10,000 bases of DNA, taken from NCBI GenBank assembly GCA_008636095.1, contig VSJD01000081.1:1-10000 (forward strand). The letters are read 5' to 3'. The position numbers and the translations under genes were made by a program. Under the pieces are notes generated by a model. That model saw only the letters and a program-made list of their open reading frames with translations, had not been told where the DNA came from and did not search any database. Each line of letters starts with the position of its first letter. Position 1 is the first letter of the stretch. Positions 1 through 7,043 of the stretch are shown piece by piece. This stretch comes from Kiritimatiellota bacterium (GTDB taxonomy: Bacteria; Verrucomicrobiota; Kiritimatiellia; JAAZAB01).

Positions 1-356
1 ATGGCGCCACGCAAGGCTTCCACCAGCGGCACACTGTCCCGATCGACCTGAAGCGCATCCCGGGTTCGGGCCGCCATGCGATATTCCCGCGTGAAAGTCA
101 ACGCGCCCGCCGCGCAAGCCTGCGTGCACGCGCCGCAAAACAGGCAGCGCCCCAGGTCAAGTTGCCACCCGTCCCTACCCATCCGTCGAATGCAGTCGGT
201 AGGACAAACCTCGGCGCAGGCATTGCACCCGGTTTTACATAGGCTCTCTTCACGGTGCGGACATCCACGGAACCGGGGCGGCAGGACCGGTTCGCTCCGG
301 GGATACGTCACCGTACGATGACCTTGGCGAATACGCGCGAGCAGAATGTCCAGCAT
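1..356 (-). CDS. 2x[4Fe-4S] ferredoxin-type subunit of the Hyf/Ehr-like complex, probably N-terminal part of a fused ferredoxin-HyfI (NuoB-like) small subunit; partial
   Basis: This is the N-terminal 118 residues of a minus-strand gene whose 3' end lies beyond the left edge. It begins MLDILLARIRQG and has two cysteine clusters. The first is C40-x3-C44-x2-C47-x3-C51-P, followed by D and TDCI. The second is CLFCGACTQAC, a CxxCxxCxxxC lacking the usual proline after the last cysteine. Each set should ligate a [4Fe-4S] cluster, as in NuoI/HyfH/HycF. No membrane segment is seen. The start is set by AAGGAG, which overlaps the hyfG stop codon (364-366), although the spacing to ATG is only about 3 nt. 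From recollection of the family, in Ehr-like operons this ferredoxin domain is often fused in front of a NuoB/HyfI-like domain, and the tail after residue 95 looks like that linker. A standalone HyfH remains possible because the rest is not visible. Its role would be to carry electrons to or from the soluble arm of the complex. Confidence 0.85.
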   Translation of the reverse strand, partial: MLDILLARIRQGHRTVTYPRSEPVLPPRFRGCPHREESLCKTGCNACAEVCPTDCIRRMGRDGWQLDLGRCLFCGACTQACAAGALTFTREYRMAARTRDALQVDRDSVPLVEALRGA

Positions 357-363
357 AGGCTCC

Positions 364-1890
364 TTACAAATCGTGGCCGCAATAAGACAGGTTGAAACTT
401 TTGTTGCACAGCGGAAAATCCGAAATCGGCTGGCGGCGCATTGCCAAGGCCAGCCCCATCCAGTTATGGAACGACGGATCCACTACTTTATACCTCCGAA
501 AGCGTCCCTGCGCATCCGTGACCGCCACATGGACAATTTCGCCGCGCCAGCCTTCGACCAGCGAGACGACCAAGGCCTCCGGCATGAGCGCGCCAACCGT
601 TCCGGCAATGGGACCCTCCGGCAGGGCATCCAACTGGGCAATGATAAAATCCAATGACCGCTGGATTTCCAACCAGCGGACATACGCACGGGCAAACACA
701 TCCCCCGAAGTCCAGGTGGAAACCGGAATTTGTTCGAAACAATATATACCAAACGGAAACTCATAACGAACATCGCGTTCAAGTCCGCAGGCCCGGGCGA
801 CGGGTCCAACCAGCCCCAAGCCCCGGCAATCTTCCGGCGTAAGCGTCCCGGTTTGCTCAAACCGAGCCATTACCGATGGCGTGTGCCACAGCAAATTCAC
901 CGCACTGCGGATATCCCGCCCGGCTTGTTCCAACTGCCGGTGCATTTCGTCTGCCCGCGCCGCATCCAGATCGAAGGCCACGCCACCCGGCCGGATCAGC
1001 CCGCGTCCGAACCGGTTGCCGCACAGGAGGGCCGTCAGATTGAGACAATCGCCGCGAATACGACCGCCAAACGAAGCCGTGGGCAGGAAACCGATGTCAC
1101 CCGCCAGCGCGCCCAAGTCGCCGACATGGTTAGCAAGCCGTTCCAGTTCCAGGGCGATGGCACGCAGGGCCTGGACGCGCGAAGGCACGGCACCCGCGCC
1201 CAATGCTTCCAGCACCTGGGCATAGGCCGTGGTATGGCCGATAGTGGTATCACCCACAAGCGTTTCCATGAAGTGAATAGTGCGTTTAGTGGGTCCGCCG
1301 ATCAGTGCCCGCTCGATGCCACGGTGCTGGTACCCCAATGAGATTTCCAAATGAAACACCTGTTCGCCATGGCATTGAAACCGGAAATGCCCCGGCTCGA
1401 TAATTCCGGCGTGAACCGGTCCTGCGGCCACTTCATGAATTTCCTCGCCGGTCATCTGAAAAAAATCGACAACCCCAGGCCGGGACGGTTCCGTCAACAC
1501 CTGTGGCCACACCGCGGGCCGCTTACCAAACGGCGGATGGAATCTTAGCGGTTTAAGCCAGGGATGTCCCTGCGGCAAAACTCCCCACTGCTCCGCCACT
1601 TCACGCTCAAAACCCTGTGCCTGGGGACAATCGGGGGTCAGTGCCGGATAGGCGGCGCCCGGCAGTGTGGTCAGCGCCGCGAGCACTCCGCGCTCGGCAT
1701 GCGCCAGAATGGCGACGAGTTCGATCTCGGCTGCTGGTGTCTCCAAGCCGAAAAGCGCCGTCAGCCGTGCGCCCTGGACAACGTCCCGAATCACTGTTTC
1801 CCGGAACTCGGCCACGGGAACGCGCGGCAAACGGTCAAACCGCACCGGCACACCGGGATGAAAGATCAAAGGCTGGACGGCGCCATTCAT
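364..1890 (-). CDS. hyfG: NuoC-NuoD fused, HyfG/HycE-like large subunit lacking NiFe cysteines (Ehr type)
   Basis: The 508-residue soluble-arm subunit has a NuoC-like N-terminal domain (about 1-135, with EREVAEQWGV and GHPWLKPLRF) and a NuoD/hydrogenase-large-subunit domain (about 145-508). Landmarks are GYQHRGIE (186-193), LELERLANHVGDLG (247-260), PFGIY (379-383), DPSFHNW (471-477) and the C-terminal LSYCGHDL. In hydrogenases the first ligand motif is CGxCxxxH; here it reads VGDTTIGH (212-219), with H219 kept but both cysteines replaced. The second motif DPCxxC reads DPSFHN, again without cysteines. The protein therefore cannot coordinate a classical NiFe site and resembles Ehr or complex-I NuoD proteins. 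The start at 1890 overlaps the hyfF stop as ATGA; a longer open frame from 1953 would run deep into hyfF and is not preferred. Its catalytic reaction is unknown; coupling redox chemistry to ion pumping by the membrane subunits is inferred from the family. Confidence 0.93.
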   Translation of the reverse strand: MNGAVQPLIFHPGVPVRFDRLPRVPVAEFRETVIRDVVQGARLTALFGLETPAAEIELVAILAHAERGVLAALTTLPGAAYPALTPDCPQAQGFEREVAEQWGVLPQGHPWLKPLRFHPPFGKRPAVWPQVLTEPSRPGVVDFFQMTGEEIHEVAAGPVHAGIIEPGHFRFQCHGEQVFHLEISLGYQHRGIERALIGGPTKRTIHFMETLVGDTTIGHTTAYAQVLEALGAGAVPSRVQALRAIALELERLANHVGDLGALAGDIGFLPTASFGGRIRGDCLNLTALLCGNRFGRGLIRPGGVAFDLDAARADEMHRQLEQAGRDIRSAVNLLWHTPSVMARFEQTGTLTPEDCRGLGLVGPVARACGLERDVRYEFPFGIYCFEQIPVSTWTSGDVFARAYVRWLEIQRSLDFIIAQLDALPEGPIAGTVGALMPEALVVSLVEGWRGEIVHVAVTDAQGRFRRYKVVDPSFHNWMGLALAMRRQPISDFPLCNKSFNLSYCGHDL

Positions 1891-3368
1891 AGTTTGCCCT
1901 CCACGATATGTGCCGCGCGCAGGAGCAGGGAACGGTACCATTCCGGCATCCACAGGCCCACGGCCAGCAAAATGAAGAGCGAACCAGCAACCAAAATAAT
2001 GTCCATAATACCGGCGTCGGGCGCCGGCGTGGGGTGTTCCGGCTCACCCCATGCCATGGCCATGGCATGTTTCAAAGCGCCCATAAAAATTGCGCCCGTA
2101 CCTGCCAGGAAAAAGGCCAGCGCCACATAGGCGCGTCCATCCATAGCCGCAAAGACAATCTGTAATTCGCTCATGAACAGCGCAAATGGCGCAACACCGA
2201 TCAGCGCCAGGAACGAGCCGAAGAGTCCGATCCCCCAGACCGGATGCGCTTTTAACGTACCCCGGATCTGGCCCATCGCATGCGTACCGTAGATCTGCCC
2301 AATGCGTCCGGCAGAAAAAAACGCCAGCGTCTTGCAGAGCGAATGGTTGAAGACATGGAAGAGTGCCGCGAAAACGCCGATCCCGCCCAAGCCCACACCC
2401 AGGCTGATTATTCCGAGATGCTCGACGCTGTGGTAGGCCAGCAGGCGTTTGACATCCTCCTGGAACAGAATAAAGGCAGTGGCCACAATAATGGAAATCA
2501 GGCCAAAAAACTGGAGCAGGTGCAAGCTCCATCCCGAGCCGCCGGTGGCGATCTCGATAATTGCCACATAGCGCAAGATGCAATAAAAGGCCGTATTCAA
2601 CATGAATCCCGAAAAGAGCGCCGAAACCGGGGCCGGGGCCTGACTGTGTGCATCGGGCAACCAATTGTGCAATGGCGCCAGGCCCGCCTTGGTGCCGTAG
2701 CCCACAAGCAGGAACAGGAATGCCAACTTGAGCAGCGGCAGGTTCATCTGCGTGGCGGCGGCGCGCATCTGGGTCCATAACATCACGTCGGAACCAGAAA
2801 AAGGCAAACCGCGTGCCGCGGCCACAGCCAGAAGGGTGCCCATGAATGCGCAGGCCACTCCCACTGAGCACATGAGCAGGTATTTCCACATGGCCTCCAG
2901 CGAAGCCGCCGTTCGATGCACGCAAATCAGGAATGCCGTCATCAGCGTGGTGGCTTCCATGCCGATCCACATGGCGCCGAGGTTGTTGGAGATAATGACC
3001 AGCGCCATGGCGGAGAGTGCGCCGCACCACAGGATGCCAAATCGCCGGATCTGACCCGGGCGGAGGAGGCCCGCTTCGAGTTCGTGCCGGAAATAGCCGG
3101 CGGCGTAAACCGTGCTAAGCAAGTAAATGAGCAGAAGGATTGCCAGATGATAACCCGAGAGTGCGTCCAAATAAAACCAACCCCACGCCACCGATTCCTG
3201 TGCGCCCCAAAAAACGCCTTGCACCAGGAACACGCCTATGGCTGTCTCCAAGACGGCCATTCCGATCAACGTCATGAACATGGCCCGTGGCGCGCTCAGG
3301 AGCGCACACACGAGCGCGCCAACCAGCGGCAAGCCCAACAATATCCAAAAATAATGCGCGACCGACAT
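1887..3368 (-). CDS. hyfF: Hydrogenase-4 subunit F-like, NuoN/NuoM-type proton-translocating membrane subunit
   Basis: This 493-residue, strongly hydrophobic protein of the complex-I antiporter-like family (Proton_antipo_M) has about 14 predicted helices, the usual HyfF length. Visible key features are E138 in WIGMEAT (the TM5 glutamate), K227 in VGYGTKAGLAPLHNWLPDAH (the TM7 lysine region), the loop FQEDVKRLLAYHSVEHLGI (302-320), HVFNHSLCK (338-346) and E401. Position 258 is asparagine (SGFMLNTAF) where HyfB of this operon has lysine, which appears to be a family difference, not a defect. It would form one of the two ion-translocating modules in the membrane arm. The ATG at 3368 follows GAAAGGATA about 10 nt upstream. 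The gene is separated from hyfE by a 128-bp spacer containing a repeat element, and its stop overlaps the hyfG start. Confidence 0.95.
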   Translation of the reverse strand: MSVAHYFWILLGLPLVGALVCALLSAPRAMFMTLIGMAVLETAIGVFLVQGVFWGAQESVAWGWFYLDALSGYHLAILLLIYLLSTVYAAGYFRHELEAGLLRPGQIRRFGILWCGALSAMALVIISNNLGAMWIGMEATTLMTAFLICVHRTAASLEAMWKYLLMCSVGVACAFMGTLLAVAAARGLPFSGSDVMLWTQMRAAATQMNLPLLKLAFLFLLVGYGTKAGLAPLHNWLPDAHSQAPAPVSALFSGFMLNTAFYCILRYVAIIEIATGGSGWSLHLLQFFGLISIIVATAFILFQEDVKRLLAYHSVEHLGIISLGVGLGGIGVFAALFHVFNHSLCKTLAFFSAGRIGQIYGTHAMGQIRGTLKAHPVWGIGLFGSFLALIGVAPFALFMSELQIVFAAMDGRAYVALAFFLAGTGAIFMGALKHAMAMAWGEPEHPTPAPDAGIMDIILVAGSLFILLAVGLWMPEWYRSLLLRAAHIVEGKL

Positions 3369-3376
3369 TCCGAGAC

Positions 3377-3385
3377 TATCCTTTC
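3377..3385. repeat. Left copy of 9-bp direct repeat (possible target-site duplication; contains hyfF RBS)
   Basis: TATCCTTTC on the plus strand, GAAAGGATA on the coding strand. It matches 3498-3506 exactly. Its AAAGGA core sits about 10 nt before the hyfF ATG and serves as the likely ribosome-binding site. Confidence 0.7.
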
Positions 3386-3497
3386 CGATAACTACTCACA
3401 AGGATCTAGAATTCAGGAGTCAGAATTCAAAATGAGGAAAGCTAGCATGGGCATTTCGTTCTGACTACTGACTTCTAACTACTGGCTTCTTCCGAAT
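3386..3497. repeat. Small inserted palindromic repeat element (MITE/REP-like) between hyfE and hyfF
   Basis: The 112 bp between two exact copies of TATCCTTTC (3377-3385 and 3498-3506) has no coding potential and differs in texture from the flanking genes. It contains an imperfect inverted pair, AGGAGTCAGAA (3415-3425) against TTCTGACTACT (3459-3469), 10 of 11 bases matching. It also holds four consecutive heptamers, TCTGACT, ACTGACT, TCTAACT and ACTGGCT (3460-3487). TAACTACT occurs twice (3389-3396, 3476-3483). The exact flanking repeat suggests a 9-bp target duplication. The very ends do not form a clean terminal inverted repeat, so an origin in transposition is an inference. Because the hyfE TAA (3497-3499) takes its last base from the element, the hyfE annotation overlaps it by one base. 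Confidence 0.7.
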
Positions 3498-4135
3498 TAT
3501 CCTTTCAGTTGATCCAACTGGTCCACGTTAATATGATCGAATTCACGACTGATGTGATCAATGGCGATCCCCATGATGAATACGGCCACGAACACATCCA
3601 GCAAAACCCCCAGTTCTACCAGCCAGTGAATATGGCCAACGACGGTCAGACCGAACGCATACATCCCGTTTTCGAGCACCAAAAAGCCCAGTACCTGGGT
3701 CAGGGCCTTGCGCCGGGCAATGATAAGAAATAACCCTATGAACATCATGAAAAACGCCGAGGCCAGGCTGAGCGTCGAAATTCCCACCCCAATCCCATGC
3801 AGGCGACCTGCCAGCCAGAAGGCCAGGATCAGCAATGCAATTCCCAATGCCAAGGACAGCGAATATCCCACCAGCGGTTCCATTTCGCGGCGCACATTGG
3901 CTTCACGTACGGAACGATTCAACAGTATGGGAAACACGATCCCTTTTAGCCCCATGGTCAATGCCGCTAGGAACACCGCGCGACCTGCCCAGGACGATTC
4001 CATGACCAAAAAAGGCAGAACGCTCAAGGCAGCACCCTGCAACGCGACCACCCGGATACTGGAGTTCAGCAAACTCGATCCCAGCAGGACCAGGCTCGTC
4101 AGCACCAGAAAAACAAACAGCGTATCAAGGCCCAT
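3497..4135 (-). CDS. hyfE: Hydrogenase-4 subunit E-like, NuoK-type membrane subunit
   Basis: This 212-residue protein has about six to seven hydrophobic segments, the size expected of HyfE. The C-terminal half carries NuoK-like features: a helix with FLVLENGMYAFGL (151-163, E155) and another with WLVELGVLLDVFVAVFIMGI (171-190, E174). These are the buried acidic residues linked with ion transfer between the NuoH-like and antiporter-like subunits. The N-terminal extension beyond NuoK includes LNSSIRVVALQGAALSVLP (23-41), typical of HyfE. The C-terminus is a short hydrophilic tail, EFDHINVDQLDQLKG. The ATG at 4135 has AGGAG overlapping the hyfC TAG stop about 8 nt upstream, so translation is likely coupled. 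The final codons coincide with one copy of the 9-bp repeat that bounds the downstream element. Confidence 0.95.
   Translation of the reverse strand: MGLDTLFVFLVLTSLVLLGSSLLNSSIRVVALQGAALSVLPFLVMESSWAGRAVFLAALTMGLKGIVFPILLNRSVREANVRREMEPLVGYSLSLALGIALLILAFWLAGRLHGIGVGISTLSLASAFFMMFIGLFLIIARRKALTQVLGFLVLENGMYAFGLTVVGHIHWLVELGVLLDVFVAVFIMGIAIDHISREFDHINVDQLDQLKG
3498..3506. repeat. Right copy of 9-bp direct repeat (possible target-site duplication; 3' end of hyfE)
   Basis: Exact copy of 3377-3385. On the coding strand it covers the last codons of hyfE (within CTG AAA GGA TA). If the spacer between the copies is removed, hyfE would still stop in frame with TAG and this sequence would be the ribosome-binding site of hyfF. 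Confidence 0.7.
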
Positions 4136-4143
4136 TGCCCCAT

Positions 4144-4148
4144 CTCCT
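4144..4148 (-). promoter_or_regulatory. Shine-Dalgarno of hyfE overlapping the hyfC stop
   Basis: The coding strand reads TAGGAGATGGGGCAATG. AGGAG begins inside the hyfC TAG stop and lies about 8 nt from the hyfE ATG at 4135. A nearer ATG (4143-4141) is out of frame with hyfE, so it is not the start. Confidence 0.7.
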
Positions 4149-5058
4149 ATTTAATTATCAGGATCAGTGCCAGCGCGGCCAGCGCCGATGCGCCCATCAG
4201 CAGTTGCGGTACGCGTGTCAGGCGCAGGCGCGCCATGGCGCCCTCGATCAGGCCAATAGCTACAGCCAAAATCAGCATGCCGCCAAGGAACACCAGCGTA
4301 TCCTGCCACGCCACTCCATGCCGTACGGGTGTCAGCAGGCTCACCAACAACGCACCCATGACCCAGAGCTTCAGCGCCGCGCCATATAGAATCAGGCCCA
4401 AGTCCGGACCGCCGTGGTCAAGCACCATGACTTCATGGATCATGGTAAGTTCCAGGTGAGTATTGGGATCGTCCACGGGAATGCGCGCATTTTCCGCCAG
4501 CAGTATGACCAGCCAGGCCGCGGCGATAAGCGCCAGCGCCGGTCCCGTCGAAAGCCAGGTCACGGCCGTGACGCCCGGTAGAATTGTCGAGAGCGATATG
4601 GCATTTGTGACGCGCGCGAGGCCCAGCAGTCCCAACAGGAAAGCGGGCTCCGCCAGGGCTGAAAAAAACACCTCGCGACTGGCACCCATGCCCTCAAAAC
4701 TCGATCCCGTATCCAGCGCCGCGAGCACCGTTACAAAGCGCATGAGTCCAAGCCAGTACACGAACAGTACCAGGTCCCCGTCAAACGCCATGACGGCACT
4801 CGATTTACCGAAGGGCGTCAACAAGAGCGCGCCCAGCACGGATGCCAAACCGATTAGCGGTCCGGCCCGAAAGACCCAGGTTGTTGCGTGGCTATATACG
4901 GCGCCCTTGTGCATAAGTTTCCAGAGATCGAAATACAACTGCAAAAGCGGCGTGCCATCGCGTCCGGCGATGCGCGCCTTCGTGCGGTTGATCACGCCCA
5001 GTAGGAGGGGTGCCAGGACCAACGCAACGGACATGTGTATCAAGGGGATCGCGTTCAT
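4147..5058 (-). CDS. hyfC: Hydrogenase-4 subunit C / HycD-like, NuoH-type membrane subunit
   Basis: This 303-residue membrane protein of the NuoH/HyfC/HycD family anchors the soluble arm to the membrane arm in complex-I-like machines. Diagnostic stretches are GVINRTKARIAGRDGTPLLQ (21-40) with FDLWKLMHKG, GMGASREVFFSALAEPAF (123-140, E137), and the acidic loop AENARIPVDDPNTHLELTMI (188-207) followed by HEVMVLDHGG. The last is the HyfC/HycD version of the NuoH loop near the substrate cavity. About eight hydrophobic helices are visible, the normal length. The start at 5058 forms an ATGA overlap with the hyfB stop (5055-5057). The open frame extends much further upstream, to 5652, but that part is out-of-phase hyfB sequence with no membrane-protein character. 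Eleven bases separate its stop from hyfE. Confidence 0.96.
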   Translation of the reverse strand: MNAIPLIHMSVALVLAPLLLGVINRTKARIAGRDGTPLLQLYFDLWKLMHKGAVYSHATTWVFRAGPLIGLASVLGALLLTPFGKSSAVMAFDGDLVLFVYWLGLMRFVTVLAALDTGSSFEGMGASREVFFSALAEPAFLLGLLGLARVTNAISLSTILPGVTAVTWLSTGPALALIAAAWLVILLAENARIPVDDPNTHLELTMIHEVMVLDHGGPDLGLILYGAALKLWVMGALLVSLLTPVRHGVAWQDTLVFLGGMLILAVAIGLIEGAMARLRLTRVPQLLMGASALAALALILIIK

Positions 5059-7043
5059 AAACAACTCGCATACCAGATCAACAAGGCCAGCAGGGTGGCC
5101 GCGATATATAAAATGTACAATTGCAGACGCCCATGCTGAATCCACCGCAGGGAGGCCAGTGCCCAACGAATCTGCGCGAATACGGGCCGGAAGACGAGTT
5201 CCCTGAAACCATCCGGCGTTTCCGTGGTCATGAACGCGGTATTGGGAAAATAGCCTTGCGGTAGCGATCGGTGGCGCTCCGTTCGCAGTATCCAGCGAAA
5301 GGCATCCACGAACCACAGTGCGAATGAAGAGGCCGTATATTGCATGCGCGGTGTCGGCGCGGCGTAGCCGCAATCCCAGGTCGGCGCCTGGCGCACCGGC
5401 CGGTTTTTCAAAAGTCGCTTTCGGATAAACCCAAGCAGGATTACCAATCCGGTGACCGTCGCGAAACCAATCGTTAATTCCATCAGCAACACCATGGGAC
5501 GCTCCGTACCGCCGAATATCTGCGCGGCCGGTACGCTGGTCAGGCCGGCGACAGCCGGTTTCAGGGCGGCCACGGCCCACGGCGCACCGAACCCGATCAG
5601 AATGCAGACGGCGGCCAGTATAATCATCGGCAAGCGCATGAGGAAACCGCACTCATGAGCCTTCCGTGCCGCATCGGTGCGCGGTTCGCCGAGGAACACA
5701 ATTCCGAATGCCTTGGCAAAACAGGCGGCGGCCAGTCCCCCAATCAAGGCCAGGCCGGCCACGAGGATTACCGCCGGCAAGGGGTTTGCAATACCACCCG
5801 GCAGACAGGCGAGCAAAGCCCCGTAATACATCAAAAATTCACTGACGAACCCATTGAGCGGTGGTAATCCGGCAATGGCCGCCGCCCCAATAATAAACGT
5901 CAAGGCCGTCCACGGCATGGCCTTGGCCATGCCGCCAAGCCGATCCATATCGCGCGTGCCCGTGCTATGGGCTACGGCGCCCGCCCCGAGGAACAGCAAT
6001 CCCTTGAACAGTGCGTGGTTAACTACATGCAAGAGTGCCCCGCCAAATCCCAGTTGGGCCACCAGCGGATGTCCCGTGCTCAGGCCAAGAACCCCGAGTC
6101 CAAGGCCCATGACGATAATGCCGATATTTTCGACACTGTGATAGGCCAGCAGACGCTTTAAATCGTGCTGGGCCAGGGCATAGACCACCCCCAGAATACC
6201 GGAAGAGAGCCCAATCCCAACAAGTACCCAGCCCCACCAGGCGAGCGGATGCCCCAGCAAAATCAGGGTGCGAACCAAGCCGTAAATGCCAGTCTTGATC
6301 ATGACCCCGGAAAGCACCGCCGATACATGGCTGGGCGCCGCTGGATGCGCCTCCGGAAGCCAGACGTGGAGCGGCATAAATCCGGCTTTTGTGCCAAACC
6401 CAATCACCGCCAGCAGGAAAACGGCATTGGCTATCCCCGGGGCCAGTGCGCCGATGCGGTCGAAATCAAGCGAGTGGGCTTCGCGCCCCAGCAGGGCAAA
6501 GAGAATTAAAAGGAAGGCCGTTCCCAGATGAGTCGCTACCAAGTACAACCAGCCGGCTTCGCGCGCGGCTTTTTTATCGTGTTCAAAAACAACAAGAAAG
6601 AACGACGCCAGCGACATACCTTCCCAGGCCATAAGGAACAAGAGCCCATTCCGCGCCACCACCACCAAAATGAGGCAGGCCGTCAACAGGTTAAAACAGA
6701 ACCAGGAAAACCCAATGGCCCGTTTACCCCAGAACGGCCGCAGGTATGTGCCACCATAGAGCGCTGCCAGGGCCGTGAGCAGGAAGATAGGAATCAGGAA
6801 CACGGCGGAAACTGCGTCGAGGCCGATATGCAATGAACCGCCCGGCATGCACCAGGCCATGATGAACGATTCGTGGGCGCCGGTCAGCAGAACCCGCAGG
6901 CTGGGGATCAAGCCCACCAGACCGGCCAGCATCGCGCCGCCGACGCCACAGATGGTGGCTAAGCGCGGATCGCGTGAAAGCAGCAACGCGGCCAAAGCGC
7001 TCGCCATCAAGAGGCCGATGGCAATCAGGACCAGGCTCATCAT
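5055..7043 (-). CDS. hyfB: Hydrogenase-4 subunit B / HycC-like, NuoL-type proton-translocating membrane subunit
   Basis: This 662-residue antiporter-like subunit begins MMSLVLIAIG. Key residues and motifs are E141 in LMAWEGMSLASF (TM5), K219 in GFGTKAGFMPLHVWLPEAHP (TM7), K250 in SGVMIKTGIYGLVR (TM8), the loop LAQHDLKRLLAYHSVENIGI, LHVVNHALFKGLLFL (338-352) and E402 in NGFVSEFLMY. The C-terminal region has RQAPTWDCGYAAPTPRMQYT (551-570), typical of HyfB/HycC rather than NuoL, followed by a final helix near 640-660. This separates it from true complex I. It probably conducts H+ or Na+ in the membrane arm. The ATG at 7043 overlaps the upstream gene's TGA as ATGA, with GGGGAAAGGGG just ahead. 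The longer open frame to 7244 gives a hydrophilic, unrelated N-terminus and is rejected. Confidence 0.96.
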   Translation of the reverse strand: MMSLVLIAIGLLMASALAALLLSRDPRLATICGVGGAMLAGLVGLIPSLRVLLTGAHESFIMAWCMPGGSLHIGLDAVSAVFLIPIFLLTALAALYGGTYLRPFWGKRAIGFSWFCFNLLTACLILVVVARNGLLFLMAWEGMSLASFFLVVFEHDKKAAREAGWLYLVATHLGTAFLLILFALLGREAHSLDFDRIGALAPGIANAVFLLAVIGFGTKAGFMPLHVWLPEAHPAAPSHVSAVLSGVMIKTGIYGLVRTLILLGHPLAWWGWVLVGIGLSSGILGVVYALAQHDLKRLLAYHSVENIGIIVMGLGLGVLGLSTGHPLVAQLGFGGALLHVVNHALFKGLLFLGAGAVAHSTGTRDMDRLGGMAKAMPWTALTFIIGAAAIAGLPPLNGFVSEFLMYYGALLACLPGGIANPLPAVILVAGLALIGGLAAACFAKAFGIVFLGEPRTDAARKAHECGFLMRLPMIILAAVCILIGFGAPWAVAALKPAVAGLTSVPAAQIFGGTERPMVLLMELTIGFATVTGLVILLGFIRKRLLKNRPVRQAPTWDCGYAAPTPRMQYTASSFALWFVDAFRWILRTERHRSLPQGYFPNTAFMTTETPDGFRELVFRPVFAQIRWALASLRWIQHGRLQLYILYIAATLLALLIWYASCL

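Noticed and set aside
2044..3030. 328-residue minus-strand open frame inside hyfF
   Set aside because: Its translation is low-complexity, without domains, and it overlaps the convincing hyfF frame entirely.
1887..3368. Asparagine 258 of HyfF in place of the HyfB lysine as a sign of a broken ion path
   Set aside because: The surrounding helix matches HyfF-type proteins, which to my recollection differ here from HyfB, so it is probably a family trait.
5059..5652. Long N-terminal extension of hyfC
   Set aside because: This part lies out of phase within hyfB, has no membrane character, and the NuoH-like sequence begins at 5058.
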